64,000 bases of DNA. Source: Cognaticolwellia sediminilitoris. Its GTDB lineage: Bacteria > Pseudomonadota > Gammaproteobacteria > Enterobacterales > Alteromonadaceae. The notes under the pieces are model-generated. The model had not been told where the DNA came from. It did not search any database and saw only the letters and a list, made by a program, of their open reading frames with translations. The stretch is from contig NBOG01000001.1 of assembly GCA_002104535.1 (NCBI GenBank), forward strand, positions 342,867 through 406,866, in the 5' to 3' direction. Shown one piece after another: positions 43,723 to 51,863 of the stretch. Every line of letters starts with the position of its first letter. Positions within the stretch are counted from its first letter, which is position 1. A program made the position numbers and the translations under genes.

Positions 43723-46251
43723 TCAATCAAAAATTTTCGGGGATGCCTCTTTTTTTGTCTGCTGATTAACTTTTAAATTAGGGGAGTATGAAGTTGTTTT
43801 CATTTTACATTCCTGAAAAATAATTTTACCAAGTGACTCATGCCTAGAGTGTATATATGTATTTTCAAAAGAACAACGTTTGAAAATAGACGCATATACA
43901 GTTCCCCTTTGAAAACGAAGCCTTTCAATATCATCGAATTTACACGTTAAGAAAAAAGTGTTAACAAGGTTAAGTGCACTTTCTTTTACGCGAGTAAAAT
44001 TACATCTTATAAATGCAGCAGATCTGAGATGACATCCCTGTATATTTGAATCACTGAAGTCGCAGTCGAAGTACTCGGCACCGTTAAAGTCAATCCCCTT
44101 CAAGTTCTGAAAAACATAACATTCATTTTTCAGGCGCTGAGAAGCAAATAAGCTCCGGATATTTATAAATGATGATTTTTGAAATAATGAAACAAACTCA
44201 CTATTAAAAAGTTTTACACGTACCTGTTCATCAAGAATAGGAAACCAACGAGAAACAAGCTGTAAATAATTAAAAGTAGTCAATGCTAAGGTTCTTTGCT
44301 GAATAAAAGCATTGGTAGAAGTTATATTAATTTCAAATTGTGCTAACCTGTACCAAATATCACGAGCATTTTCTGCATATTCATCTAGCCTTTCCTTTCT
44401 CAAATGAATCCATTGAAATAAGAATTCAGAGTGATCTTCTTTAGTTATAGCTTTCTGTCCAAATAATGAGATAAGTTCGGGATCTATCTTTTCAGGTTTT
44501 CTCTTATTGTAATCGTCAAATAATAGGAGTGAAGCATCTACTATTCCGACGACAAATAAAAAGTCTTTAATACTCTTATGAATAAAAGAAAAAGCTTTTT
44601 CTTCAACTCCTTGAAAGAAGAAGCTAATACGAAGTTGTGAGCACAGTTTCTCTAGAGAATTATTATCCATATTATCAATAATATCGATATTGAATATATT
44701 TTTACTATTTTCTTTCAAAGCCTTAACTAGAGTCGTAATTTTTATAGTTTCTTCGCCGAGCCGTGACATTTCAAAAGCAATAGCTTGTAATAATTTAAAA
44801 TAGTCATCAAAGCATAAATTATTTTTCCAACTTTCTACCCTAGCACTTTTATGCCAGCGTTTTTCATATGACCATTTTATTATTATTCGGTATATTTCAG
44901 CCCTATTTATTTGTTGGCCACCATACTCTTCAATCAACTGTTTCCCATCTGCATCTGTTAGCATTATTGAACTAATTGTCAGTAAAATAGGTTGGCTTAC
45001 TAATTCAGTAAGGTTAAATCTACGGAACTTTTGTAAAGTTAACTGTGAGTTACCTTTCAATTCTTTTTGAATATTAAATGAATCCAACCAAATTTGTTGT
45101 TTATCACTATCAAAGTCACAAATATCAATAATAGTGTGAGTTTGATTAAAGCATGATTGTATTTGTCCTACGTATTGAGAGCGTCCAGTTAAAATAAGGT
45201 TAAGCCTACTATCTTGTTTTTTATTTATATCCAAGGATAAGTCAAACAGGCTAGTAATAAAGTCTCTTAAAAACTGATCACTTGAGCCATCTGTTGCTTG
45301 GCGCTCATCTAGTCCATCCATAATCAAAACTACTTTTTTCCCATGAAAAAAAGTAGTGTCATTTATAAATGAAGCTCTTTGATGAAGAATGTCTATTATG
45401 GGTCTATTGAGATTTCCTAGGTACTTGAACTCAAATAATAGAACAATTGGTGGCTCTTTTGTATCTTGGTACAACCCGACAATTGTTCTTGCTAGCATTT
45501 TTACACTGGAAGTTTTTCCATGCCCTGGCTGACCCTGAATAACTATAGGTTGAACATTTGATTCTATACTATTTACAGCTGTTTCGATCAAACACTCTGA
45601 GTTATTCTCTTTTTGTTCTACTTCATCTTTGGTAGGTATTACTACTATTTGACTTACACAGTTTGGTGAAACATAGCTTCTATGGAGTGTAAGTTGATGT
45701 TCTATAGCTAGAGGCTCATGCTCCACCTCATAAATCAACTCATTTGTATGCTGTATTATTTTAGCTTCAATAGGAGTTTCCTGCTTTAATTTATCGATAT
45801 ACAGGCATGCATTTTTATAATTGTCTCTTTCTAAACGAACTAATTCTTCAAATTCAGTAGAGAAATCTTGTCTTAACTCGCTAATCCAATTGTCATCGAG
45901 TGAAAAGTCATTTTTATCTAACTTTTTCCGTTTCAATTCATTTAATAAAATGTGAAATAAGCGGTGATGTGTAGGAAAACTAGGGTCAATTTGATGTTCT
46001 ACGAATAAACCTTCATATGATGTTTTTTGAGCGCTTATATAACCTTTAGAATCTTTGCATTGATTAAAGGCATGAATAAACATTGAAACTAACTCTGATG
46101 CAGTGTCAGTTGTTTCACTTTTTAACCCCTTAGCTAAAGTTTTTGCAATACTTCCTAATTTAAGATCTAAGAAGTCCACAGCTAAAGAAGTATACCAAAC
46201 GGGATCAGTGAAGTTAGGATTTACCGTTCTTTTCTCTAATTTTGCAGCCAT
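43723..46251 (-). CDS. NACHT-type STAND NTPase with C-terminal pentapeptide repeats
   Basis: This 842-residue protein has an N-terminal helical domain (1-230), a STAND/NACHT ATPase with Walker A GQPGHGKT near 240-247 and Walker B VVLIMDGLDE near 307-316, a sensor motif LILTGRS, and a winged-helix-like region. The last part (about 735-800) is made of pentapeptide repeats of the A(D/N)LxX type (LKGIDFNGAEYFDCDFSDSN). Such bacterial NLR-like proteins commonly act in anti-phage defence, the repeats serving as the sensor. The ATG at 46251 has AGGG at normal spacing; an ATG three codons earlier is too close to it. Confidence 0.8.
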   Translation of the reverse strand: MAAKLEKRTVNPNFTDPVWYTSLAVDFLDLKLGSIAKTLAKGLKSETTDTASELVSMFIHAFNQCKDSKGYISAQKTSYEGLFVEHQIDPSFPTHHRLFHILLNELKRKKLDKNDFSLDDNWISELRQDFSTEFEELVRLERDNYKNACLYIDKLKQETPIEAKIIQHTNELIYEVEHEPLAIEHQLTLHRSYVSPNCVSQIVVIPTKDEVEQKENNSECLIETAVNSIESNVQPIVIQGQPGHGKTSSVKMLARTIVGLYQDTKEPPIVLLFEFKYLGNLNRPIIDILHQRASFINDTTFFHGKKVVLIMDGLDERQATDGSSDQFLRDFITSLFDLSLDINKKQDSRLNLILTGRSQYVGQIQSCFNQTHTIIDICDFDSDKQQIWLDSFNIQKELKGNSQLTLQKFRRFNLTELVSQPILLTISSIMLTDADGKQLIEEYGGQQINRAEIYRIIIKWSYEKRWHKSARVESWKNNLCFDDYFKLLQAIAFEMSRLGEETIKITTLVKALKENSKNIFNIDIIDNMDNNSLEKLCSQLRISFFFQGVEEKAFSFIHKSIKDFLFVVGIVDASLLLFDDYNKRKPEKIDPELISLFGQKAITKEDHSEFLFQWIHLRKERLDEYAENARDIWYRLAQFEINITSTNAFIQQRTLALTTFNYLQLVSRWFPILDEQVRVKLFNSEFVSLFQKSSFINIRSLFASQRLKNECYVFQNLKGIDFNGAEYFDCDFSDSNIQGCHLRSAAFIRCNFTRVKESALNLVNTFFLTCKFDDIERLRFQRGTVYASIFKRCSFENTYIHSRHESLGKIIFQECKMKTTSYSPNLKVNQQTKKEASPKIFD

Positions 46252-46352
46252 AAAATACATCCCTGTTATTACTTATAAGTTTATAGACTGTATAACAATC
46301 ATTATCACAAATAAAGAATTAAACCTATTATTCAACGATTTATCATACGCAA

Positions 46353-46380
46353 TATTTAATAAGCCACCCATAATAACTTT
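46353..46380 (+). repeat. 28-bp direct repeat, right copy
   Basis: This is identical to 42958-42985 and lies about 100 bases upstream of the NACHT start codon. The flanks diverge immediately (GTACAATATCC to its right). Confidence 0.9.
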
Positions 46381-46556
46381 GTACAATATCCAAACATTGA
46401 AAGGGCAACTTACTGCTCCCCTAACTAGCATCTTTAGTAAGTAAATATGGGGTTATGTTATCTATCTTTATACATTGTTCGTCATTAGGTGAATTTCAGA
46501 CAAGTTTTGACTGTTATCCCAGGATAACTATGCTTGTAGTAATGTGAATAAAATTT

Positions 46557-46694
46557 TTAAGCGCTATTCAAACAGGCTTGGGCATTGGTTATACCATGCG
46601 CTCTTTTTAAGCCGATATGTTCAGTAAATTCACATAAATGTTCTGCGGTACCTACCGCGCCAGCGAATATCAAAAACTCCAAATTAAGCTGAGT
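46557..46694 (-). pseudogene. Possible gene remnant
   Basis: This 45-codon open stretch reads ...LEFLIFAGAVGTAEHLCEF, then TEHIGLKRAHGITNAQACL before the stop. It has an amino-acid composition of a real protein but no ATG and no ribosome site, so it looks like the end of a decayed gene. No family was recognised. Confidence 0.3.
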
Positions 46695-46767
46695 TCAGGT
46701 TTTTAGTTTTAGTTTTGAATTTTTTTAGGAAGAAATAATTATTACAATTGTTTTAACAGAAAGTAGA

Positions 46768-46811
46768 AACCTAACATAAAGTAATCTGATTTGATTACCT
46801 TATGTTAGGTT
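46768..46811. terminator. Probable terminator downstream of REC-GGDEF-EAL gene
   Basis: A 19-bp stem with one mismatch (AACCTAACATAAxGTAATC) and a short loop lies 55 bases beyond the REC-GGDEF-EAL stop. The T run is better on the plus strand (TTATTTTTTAC) than on the minus strand. Confidence 0.6.
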
Positions 46812-46865
46812 ATTTTTTACATGGCATAACCTAAAAGCAACTAAATAGAGTAGCTACTTTTAGAG

Positions 46866-48575
46866 CTAACTTGGTTGATATTGCTGATAGTACGCTTCAA
46901 ATTCTTGTACGCTCAAGGGTTTAGAAAAGTGAAACCCTTGTATGATATCCGCTTGATAGTCTTGGCATTTATTCAACTGGTGAATATCTTCAACTCCTTC
47001 GATCACTACAGTAAGCTCCATAGATTTACCTAAGTTAATCAATCCTTTGAGTAATCTACAATCTACATCACTGTTTGGAACATCAGTAAGGAATGAACGG
47101 TCAACTTTCAATGTTTGCACTTTTAAATGTTTTAGATAACTTAATGATGAATACCCGGTGCCAAAGTCATCAATCGACATGTTAACCCCCATCGATTTTA
47201 ATTGAGATATAACATTAACAGCCTTAGTAAAGTCTTGAACTAGTTCACTTTCAACTATTTCTAAATCAATGAAGCTCGGGTCTATTTTAATTTCCTCTAA
47301 AACCTTTTTAGTATTATCTAAAAATTTATCGCTTTTCAAATGCCGTGCAGAAATATTAATGGCAATTTTAAAGTCATCATTTTTGATAAATTCATTTTTC
47401 CACGTCAGCCTTTGCTGGCAGGCTTTTATCATTACAATTTGATCAATTTCAACAATAAGACCGGTTTCTTCGGCGATATCTAGAAATTCGTGTGGCCCTA
47501 ATAAACCTCTAACCGGGTGTTGCCATCTTACTAATGCTTCAGCACCAATAAGCTTCATACTTTTAGCACATATTTGCGGTTGATAAAAAACCACCAACTC
47601 ATCTTCTTCAATAGCTTGTCGTAACTCAGACGCGACGGACATTCGACGTTCAGAAATCTCTTGTAAAGTATTATTAAAATAATGAAAACGATTTCGGCCA
47701 TCTGATTTGGCCCTGTACATAGCTAAATCAGCTTTTTTTAGTACATCATTTAACTCATCCATTTTAAGAGTAAAGTCAGCGATACCAATGCTGCATTCAA
47801 TAGTGACGCTAAAATCGTCAAATTGTAATGGTTTTTTCAATACGGAGAATATGCGCTCAGCAACAACATATGAATAATCTTTGTCATCACAATTAATGGC
47901 TATAGCAAACTCATCACCACCTAAACGGCAGAGGAAGTCTTCTTCTCGACATACTTTTGCCAACAGTTTAGCGACCGCAATTAATACTTTGTCACCTTGA
48001 TCGTGCCCATAAGTATCATTGATCCATTTAAAATTATCTAAATCAAGAATCATCAAACTCAAGCCCATATTGAGCCTATTTCGAAATGCGTTAGATTGCG
48101 TTATTCTAGACTCAAAGGCATAGCGGTTTAAAAGCCCAGTTAATTGATCATATTCTGCAAGGTCACGAATTTTTAATCGATCTTGATCTAACCTTACTTC
48201 ATTCTGATGACGTAATTTAGAATGTGTTATCGCTTTAAGTAAATGTACTTGGCTTATTTCTTTTTTTAATAAGAAATCTTGAGCTCCTAACTCTAAGCAG
48301 CGTTGAGCTAAAGTTTCATCCTCTGAACCAGATAGAAATATGATGGCAGTTTTACCAATGCCTTTTATATTAACATGTTGTAAAACTTCCAGACCTGATA
48401 AGTCGGGCATATTGTAGTCTAACAAAACCAAATCAAACTCAGTTGATTCCATTTCATTAATAGCCTGGTGACCCGTAACAGCGATTGTTATTTGTATATC
48501 TAAATTAGACTTTTTTAACAATCGTTGTGTTGCCATACGATCAACCATATCATCGTCGACGAGTAATATTTTCAA
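46866..48575 (-). CDS. REC-GGDEF-EAL response regulator
   Basis: The receiver domain has phosphoacceptor D53 (LVLLDYNMPD, D55 counted from the longer frame), followed by a GGDEF domain with GGDEF and an inhibitory RxxD four residues ahead of its own loop spacing, and an intact EAL domain (EALVRWQHP, DDFGTGYSSLSYLKHL). Either or both c-di-GMP activities are possible. The TTG at 48575 is preferred as AAGG lies seven bases upstream; a GTG two codons earlier sits on top of that site. It follows the single-domain regulator by about 10 bases. Confidence 0.88.
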   Translation of the reverse strand: MKILLVDDDMVDRMATQRLLKKSNLDIQITIAVTGHQAINEMESTEFDLVLLDYNMPDLSGLEVLQHVNIKGIGKTAIIFLSGSEDETLAQRCLELGAQDFLLKKEISQVHLLKAITHSKLRHQNEVRLDQDRLKIRDLAEYDQLTGLLNRYAFESRITQSNAFRNRLNMGLSLMILDLDNFKWINDTYGHDQGDKVLIAVAKLLAKVCREEDFLCRLGGDEFAIAINCDDKDYSYVVAERIFSVLKKPLQFDDFSVTIECSIGIADFTLKMDELNDVLKKADLAMYRAKSDGRNRFHYFNNTLQEISERRMSVASELRQAIEEDELVVFYQPQICAKSMKLIGAEALVRWQHPVRGLLGPHEFLDIAEETGLIVEIDQIVMIKACQQRLTWKNEFIKNDDFKIAINISARHLKSDKFLDNTKKVLEEIKIDPSFIDLEIVESELVQDFTKAVNVISQLKSMGVNMSIDDFGTGYSSLSYLKHLKVQTLKVDRSFLTDVPNSDVDCRLLKGLINLGKSMELTVVIEGVEDIHQLNKCQDYQADIIQGFHFSKPLSVQEFEAYYQQYQPS

Positions 48576-48584
48576 TGTCACACC

Positions 48585-49016
48585 TTATTTTTTAATTTCT
48601 GGAAATTCAATCGCTCGCCAATATGACGTTAATAGATCGATGAGTTTTTGAAAACTCGAATCTAATTCTGATTTGACTAAATAACCCGCAATGTTTTTTG
48701 TATAAGCCGATAGTTTATCTTCATCAGATTTAGATGTCGTTAGTACAAAAACAATGGTCGTTTGTAGCTCTTTATCTGCTCTTATTTCTTGTAAAAACTC
48801 AAAACCGTTCATTTTAGGCATGTTTAAATCTAATAATACGATCAAAGGTTTACCTGACAATTCACCGCGTAAAGCTTCCAATGCTTCAACCCCATTGGTT
48901 GCGCTCTCTACTGGGTTTAATATTCCTTGCTTTTTAAAAGCTCTTTTTATGCCTGTAACGTCTATTTCATCATCATCCACAATCAATATTGTTACATTTT
49001 TATAGTCCTCAGCCAT
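48585..49016 (-). CDS. Single-domain response regulator (Rcp1-like)
   Basis: The 143-residue receiver has D14-D16 acidic pocket, phosphoacceptor D63 (LLDLNMPKMNG), the TTS switch (VLTTSKSDED) and Lys115 (YLVKSE). The longer first insertion and PKMNGFEFL resemble regulators paired with phytochrome-like kinases. It lies between an ethylene-receptor-like kinase (13-base gap) and the REC-GGDEF-EAL gene, and is the likely first acceptor of the kinase. Confidence 0.88.
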   Translation of the reverse strand: MAEDYKNVTILIVDDDEIDVTGIKRAFKKQGILNPVESATNGVEALEALRGELSGKPLIVLLDLNMPKMNGFEFLQEIRADKELQTTIVFVLTTSKSDEDKLSAYTKNIAGYLVKSELDSSFQKLIDLLTSYWRAIEFPEIKK

Positions 49017-49029
49017 AAACTTACTCCAT

Positions 49030-50202
49030 TTATTCTGATGCGGTTGAAAGTAACAGATTTAAATGATGCTCCTTCGGCCATTCAAACTTAACCGTTAAAC
49101 CTTCACCTACATTACTTTCAAACGTTAATTTACCGTCAAATTTATCGATGATTTTTTTAATGATAGCTAAGCCCATACCACTCCCCTCAACTTCATCTTT
49201 TGCTTTTAATGTACTAAAAATATTAGTCATTTTTGCAAAATCTTCAGGGGCAACGCCTGGGCCATCATCTTTAACAGTAAACTCATAAAAGTCGTCTGCT
49301 TCATTAACTGTGATCCAAATATTACCGTCGTCTTTCACATTATGTTTGATCGCATTATCTAATAAGTTTCTAATTACCAAGATTAAAGGCGCTTTTACTG
49401 TTTTAAATTCTTTTATATTGTCTTCAACATGCAAATTCATTTTTGCCGTGGTATTTAACAGCTCAAACAAATCAAAGCAGAGTGTTTTAACATCAACGGA
49501 TTTCATATCTCCTGAGATATGACCTGCTTTGGAATATGCCAGTAAATCATCTAATAAATGTTCCATTCTCGAAATTCTAGACTTCATTAAACTGAAATGT
49601 TCAAGACAATCATCAGGCAAGGTAATACCTTTTTCTTCTAAGTCTTCTTCAATCCAGCAGGCAAGTTGTCTTATCCCACGTAATGGTGATTTTAAATCGT
49701 GCGATGAAGCGTTAGCGTAAGCCTCAAGTTCAATATTTAAGTTATTCAGTCTTTTTGATTCAACAGCTAGTATACGTGCTTTTTCTTGTAACTTGTTTTC
49801 AGCAGCTATGCGTTTATCAACTTCAATTTTTAGCTTTTCTACAGTTGGTATTTTTTGCAATGAAGGGACTAACTTCCATAACATTAACGCCGTTGCAACT
49901 GAAACAACCGCCGTTATAGCTTTAATACCACCACTTAACCAGTAAGTGCCGTTCCACACGTTCCAAACTGCCAGTAAGTGCGTTATACCGCACAATAAAA
50001 CGAAAGCACCAAATAACGCCATGACCTTAGAAAAAATTAAATCTTTACGAATATGCAGAATATAAACTAGGGTGATCGGGATACTAATATAAGAAAGAAA
50101 TATAAAGGCATCTGATATAACATGCAGCCACAGTAGCTCTGGACGCCACATATAGCACATACCATGAGGCATAAATTCATTCGAAAACAATGTTTCTAAC
50201 AT
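49030..50202 (-). CDS. Histidine kinase with ethylene-receptor-like membrane domain
   Basis: The first ~115 residues form three transmembrane helices closely resembling the ethylene-binding domain of plant ETR1. The residues forming the copper/ethylene site are present at the same spacing: D31, Y38, I41-P42, and C71-G-I-T-H75, 40 residues from D31 as in ETR1 (D25 to C65). A coiled-coil linker leads to HisKA (H168 in ASSHDLKSPLRG) and HATPase_c (NLLDNAIKH, DDGPGV, GSGMGLAI). It heads the operon with two response regulators. Ethylene or copper binding is inferred from sequence only. Confidence 0.85.
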   Translation of the reverse strand: MLETLFSNEFMPHGMCYMWRPELLWLHVISDAFIFLSYISIPITLVYILHIRKDLIFSKVMALFGAFVLLCGITHLLAVWNVWNGTYWLSGGIKAITAVVSVATALMLWKLVPSLQKIPTVEKLKIEVDKRIAAENKLQEKARILAVESKRLNNLNIELEAYANASSHDLKSPLRGIRQLACWIEEDLEEKGITLPDDCLEHFSLMKSRISRMEHLLDDLLAYSKAGHISGDMKSVDVKTLCFDLFELLNTTAKMNLHVEDNIKEFKTVKAPLILVIRNLLDNAIKHNVKDDGNIWITVNEADDFYEFTVKDDGPGVAPEDFAKMTNIFSTLKAKDEVEGSGMGLAIIKKIIDKFDGKLTFESNVGEGLTVKFEWPKEHHLNLLLSTASE

Positions 50203-50503
50203 AATTATTTACTTTCCAAATAGTTGTCTACCTACTAATTTATAATAGGAATTGGATAAAATGCAATTTTTTAAGTAACTTAGCTGCATTTATTTTCCGC
50301 ATTCAAGTGCTTGTTTTATTCATAATAATCAAATTAAAGTGAATGGCTACTTTCGATAAATTAGGCTTATCGATTATAACAAGCTCCAGTAGCCAAATAG
50401 TCTGTTAATACTAATAAGTTAAACTTACTAGTCGCGATAATTTGACTAGGCTCACTTGGTCTTTTACTCTTAGTAGATAAAAACTCCCTTTATGGATAAC
50501 TAA
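50203..50503. other. Divergent control region
   Basis: This region separates the kinase operon from the PAS-PAS-GGDEF gene. No promoter stands out and no other element was seen. Confidence 0.35.
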
Positions 50504-51679
50504 GTGAATTTATCACAATTTGATGCTGCTGCTTTATTAGAAAATCTCCACACTGGCGTAGTTGTTCATAATAGCGATACCCAAATAACTTATTTGAATA
50601 CCAAAGCACTTGAATTGTTACGTTTAACAAGAAACCAAGCACTGGGTAAAGACGCTTTTGATCCGAATTGGCAATTTCTTGATAAGTACAGCCAACAACT
50701 TAAAATCGAAAACTATCCAGTTAATCGAGTAATTCAAACACAAAAGCCAGTTACCAATTTAGAAGTTGGAATATTAGACAGCTCTACTGAAAAAACCACG
50801 TGGGTATTGTGTAATGCCTATCCTGAATTTGATGAAAATAAAAAAATCCTACAAGTAGTCGTCAGTTTTGTTGATATAACGCATCAGAAGAAAGCTATTC
50901 CATTTGAAGATATAGTAGAGCTCGCCAATGACGTTATCGTTGTAACTGAAGCGAGTCCAATAAGCGAGATTGGCCCCAAAATAGTTTATGTTAATAAGGC
51001 CTTTACTGCTTTAACAGGTTATACAAAAGCAGAGGTTTTAGGCAAAACTCCACGCATTTTACAAGGTCCGAATACCAGTGCGGAAACTACCTATAAAATT
51101 CGCACCGCTTTGTCTCAAAAACTACCGGTCAAAGCTGAAATACTTAACTATTCTAAAACCGGCCGAGAATATTGGTTAGACATGAATATAGTGCCATTAA
51201 AAAACGAGTTTGGTGATGTATTTTATTTTGCTGCCGTTGAGCGAGACGTTACAGAACAGATTGAACGCGAGCAGTTATTAAAAGAACTGAGTGTCAGAGA
51301 TCCATTAACCTCATTATTGAACAGAAGAGGCTTTTTCGAAGCAGCACAGGCTTCACTTAGTTACTCAAAACGAAACAATAAGCCGATAACACTAGCAATG
51401 CTTGATATTGACCACTTTAAACGGGTCAATGATAAATATGGTCATTATATGGGGGATTTAGTATTACAAAATCTTGCAAACTTGATGACTGAATATTTTA
51501 GAGACAGCGACATAATAGGTCGACTAGGCGGTGAAGAGTTTTGTATTTTACTCAATGATTCAACATTACATTATGCGCGAGAAAAGCTCGAAGCCTTCAT
51601 GGATAAAATTAAAAGCACCGTCATCACAAATGAAGCGAAAGAGTCTGGTCGTAATAAAATTCTTTTTGAATCAACATAA
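50504..51679 (+). CDS. PAS-PAS-GGDEF protein with abbreviated catalytic domain
   Basis: Two PAS domains (about 9-130 and 135-255) precede a GGDEF domain with GGEEF at 342-346 and an inhibitory RxxD (RDSD at 333-336). After STVI (371-374) the protein jumps to TNEAKESGRNKILF and stops: the SIGVA strand, the helix and the usual ADxALYxAK run-up are missing, about 30-35 residues short in frame. The second PAS has the RILQG part of a LOV motif but no flavin-binding Cys. Catalysis may be impaired; it could be a c-di-GMP sensor. Confidence 0.8.
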   Translation: MNLSQFDAAALLENLHTGVVVHNSDTQITYLNTKALELLRLTRNQALGKDAFDPNWQFLDKYSQQLKIENYPVNRVIQTQKPVTNLEVGILDSSTEKTTWVLCNAYPEFDENKKILQVVVSFVDITHQKKAIPFEDIVELANDVIVVTEASPISEIGPKIVYVNKAFTALTGYTKAEVLGKTPRILQGPNTSAETTYKIRTALSQKLPVKAEILNYSKTGREYWLDMNIVPLKNEFGDVFYFAAVERDVTEQIEREQLLKELSVRDPLTSLLNRRGFFEAAQASLSYSKRNNKPITLAMLDIDHFKRVNDKYGHYMGDLVLQNLANLMTEYFRDSDIIGRLGGEEFCILLNDSTLHYAREKLEAFMDKIKSTVITNEAKESGRNKILFEST

Positions 51680-51710
51680 TAAATATTTCCTAATTTCATT
51701 TTCATTTTCA

Positions 51711-51754
51711 TTGTAGCCCTCTTGGTTTTTTCGTTATAACCAAGAGGGCTACAA
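51711..51754. terminator. Perfect 17-bp hairpin between convergent genes
   Basis: TTGTAGCCCTCTTGGTT is perfectly repeated in inverse after a 10-base loop. It lies 32 bases after the GGDEF gene stop but has no T run on either strand, so it may be a terminator without a classical tail or another structured RNA element. Confidence 0.5.
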
Positions 51755-51778
51755 TAAATTAACCACCTTTAGGCAAAA

Positions 51779-51808
51779 AAAAGTTCTTACCTAAGTAAGA
51801 ACTTTTTA
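51779..51808 (-). terminator. TonB receptor terminator
   Basis: A perfect 13-bp stem AAAAAGTTCTTAC/GTAAGAACTTTTT with a 4-base loop lies 56 bases after the receptor stop; the T run is on the minus strand (and also plus). Confidence 0.88.
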
Positions 51809-51863
51809 CGTATTAAAACTATTAAATAGTTTTGTTTAAGCTTATTTCTAACTATTTAAGTGA

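Larger units (their letters stand above)
46381..46865. other. Intergenic region right of the NACHT module
   Basis: About 485 bases without a confident gene. It contains the possible gene remnant at 46557-46694 and a hairpin at 46768-46811. The segment CCCCTAACTAG near 46418 mirrors the GTTAGGGGGC at the left end of the module. Confidence 0.4.

Noticed and set aside
37740-46865. tRNA-Ile2 3' end as attachment site of a single defence island
   Set aside because: No second copy of the tRNA 3' end was found to the right by eye and no integrase gene is present, so a tRNA-integrated island is not supported.
50504-51679. Second PAS as a blue-light LOV domain
   Set aside because: The RILQG part is LOV-like, but the flavin-binding Cys of NCRFLQ is replaced (TPRILQ).
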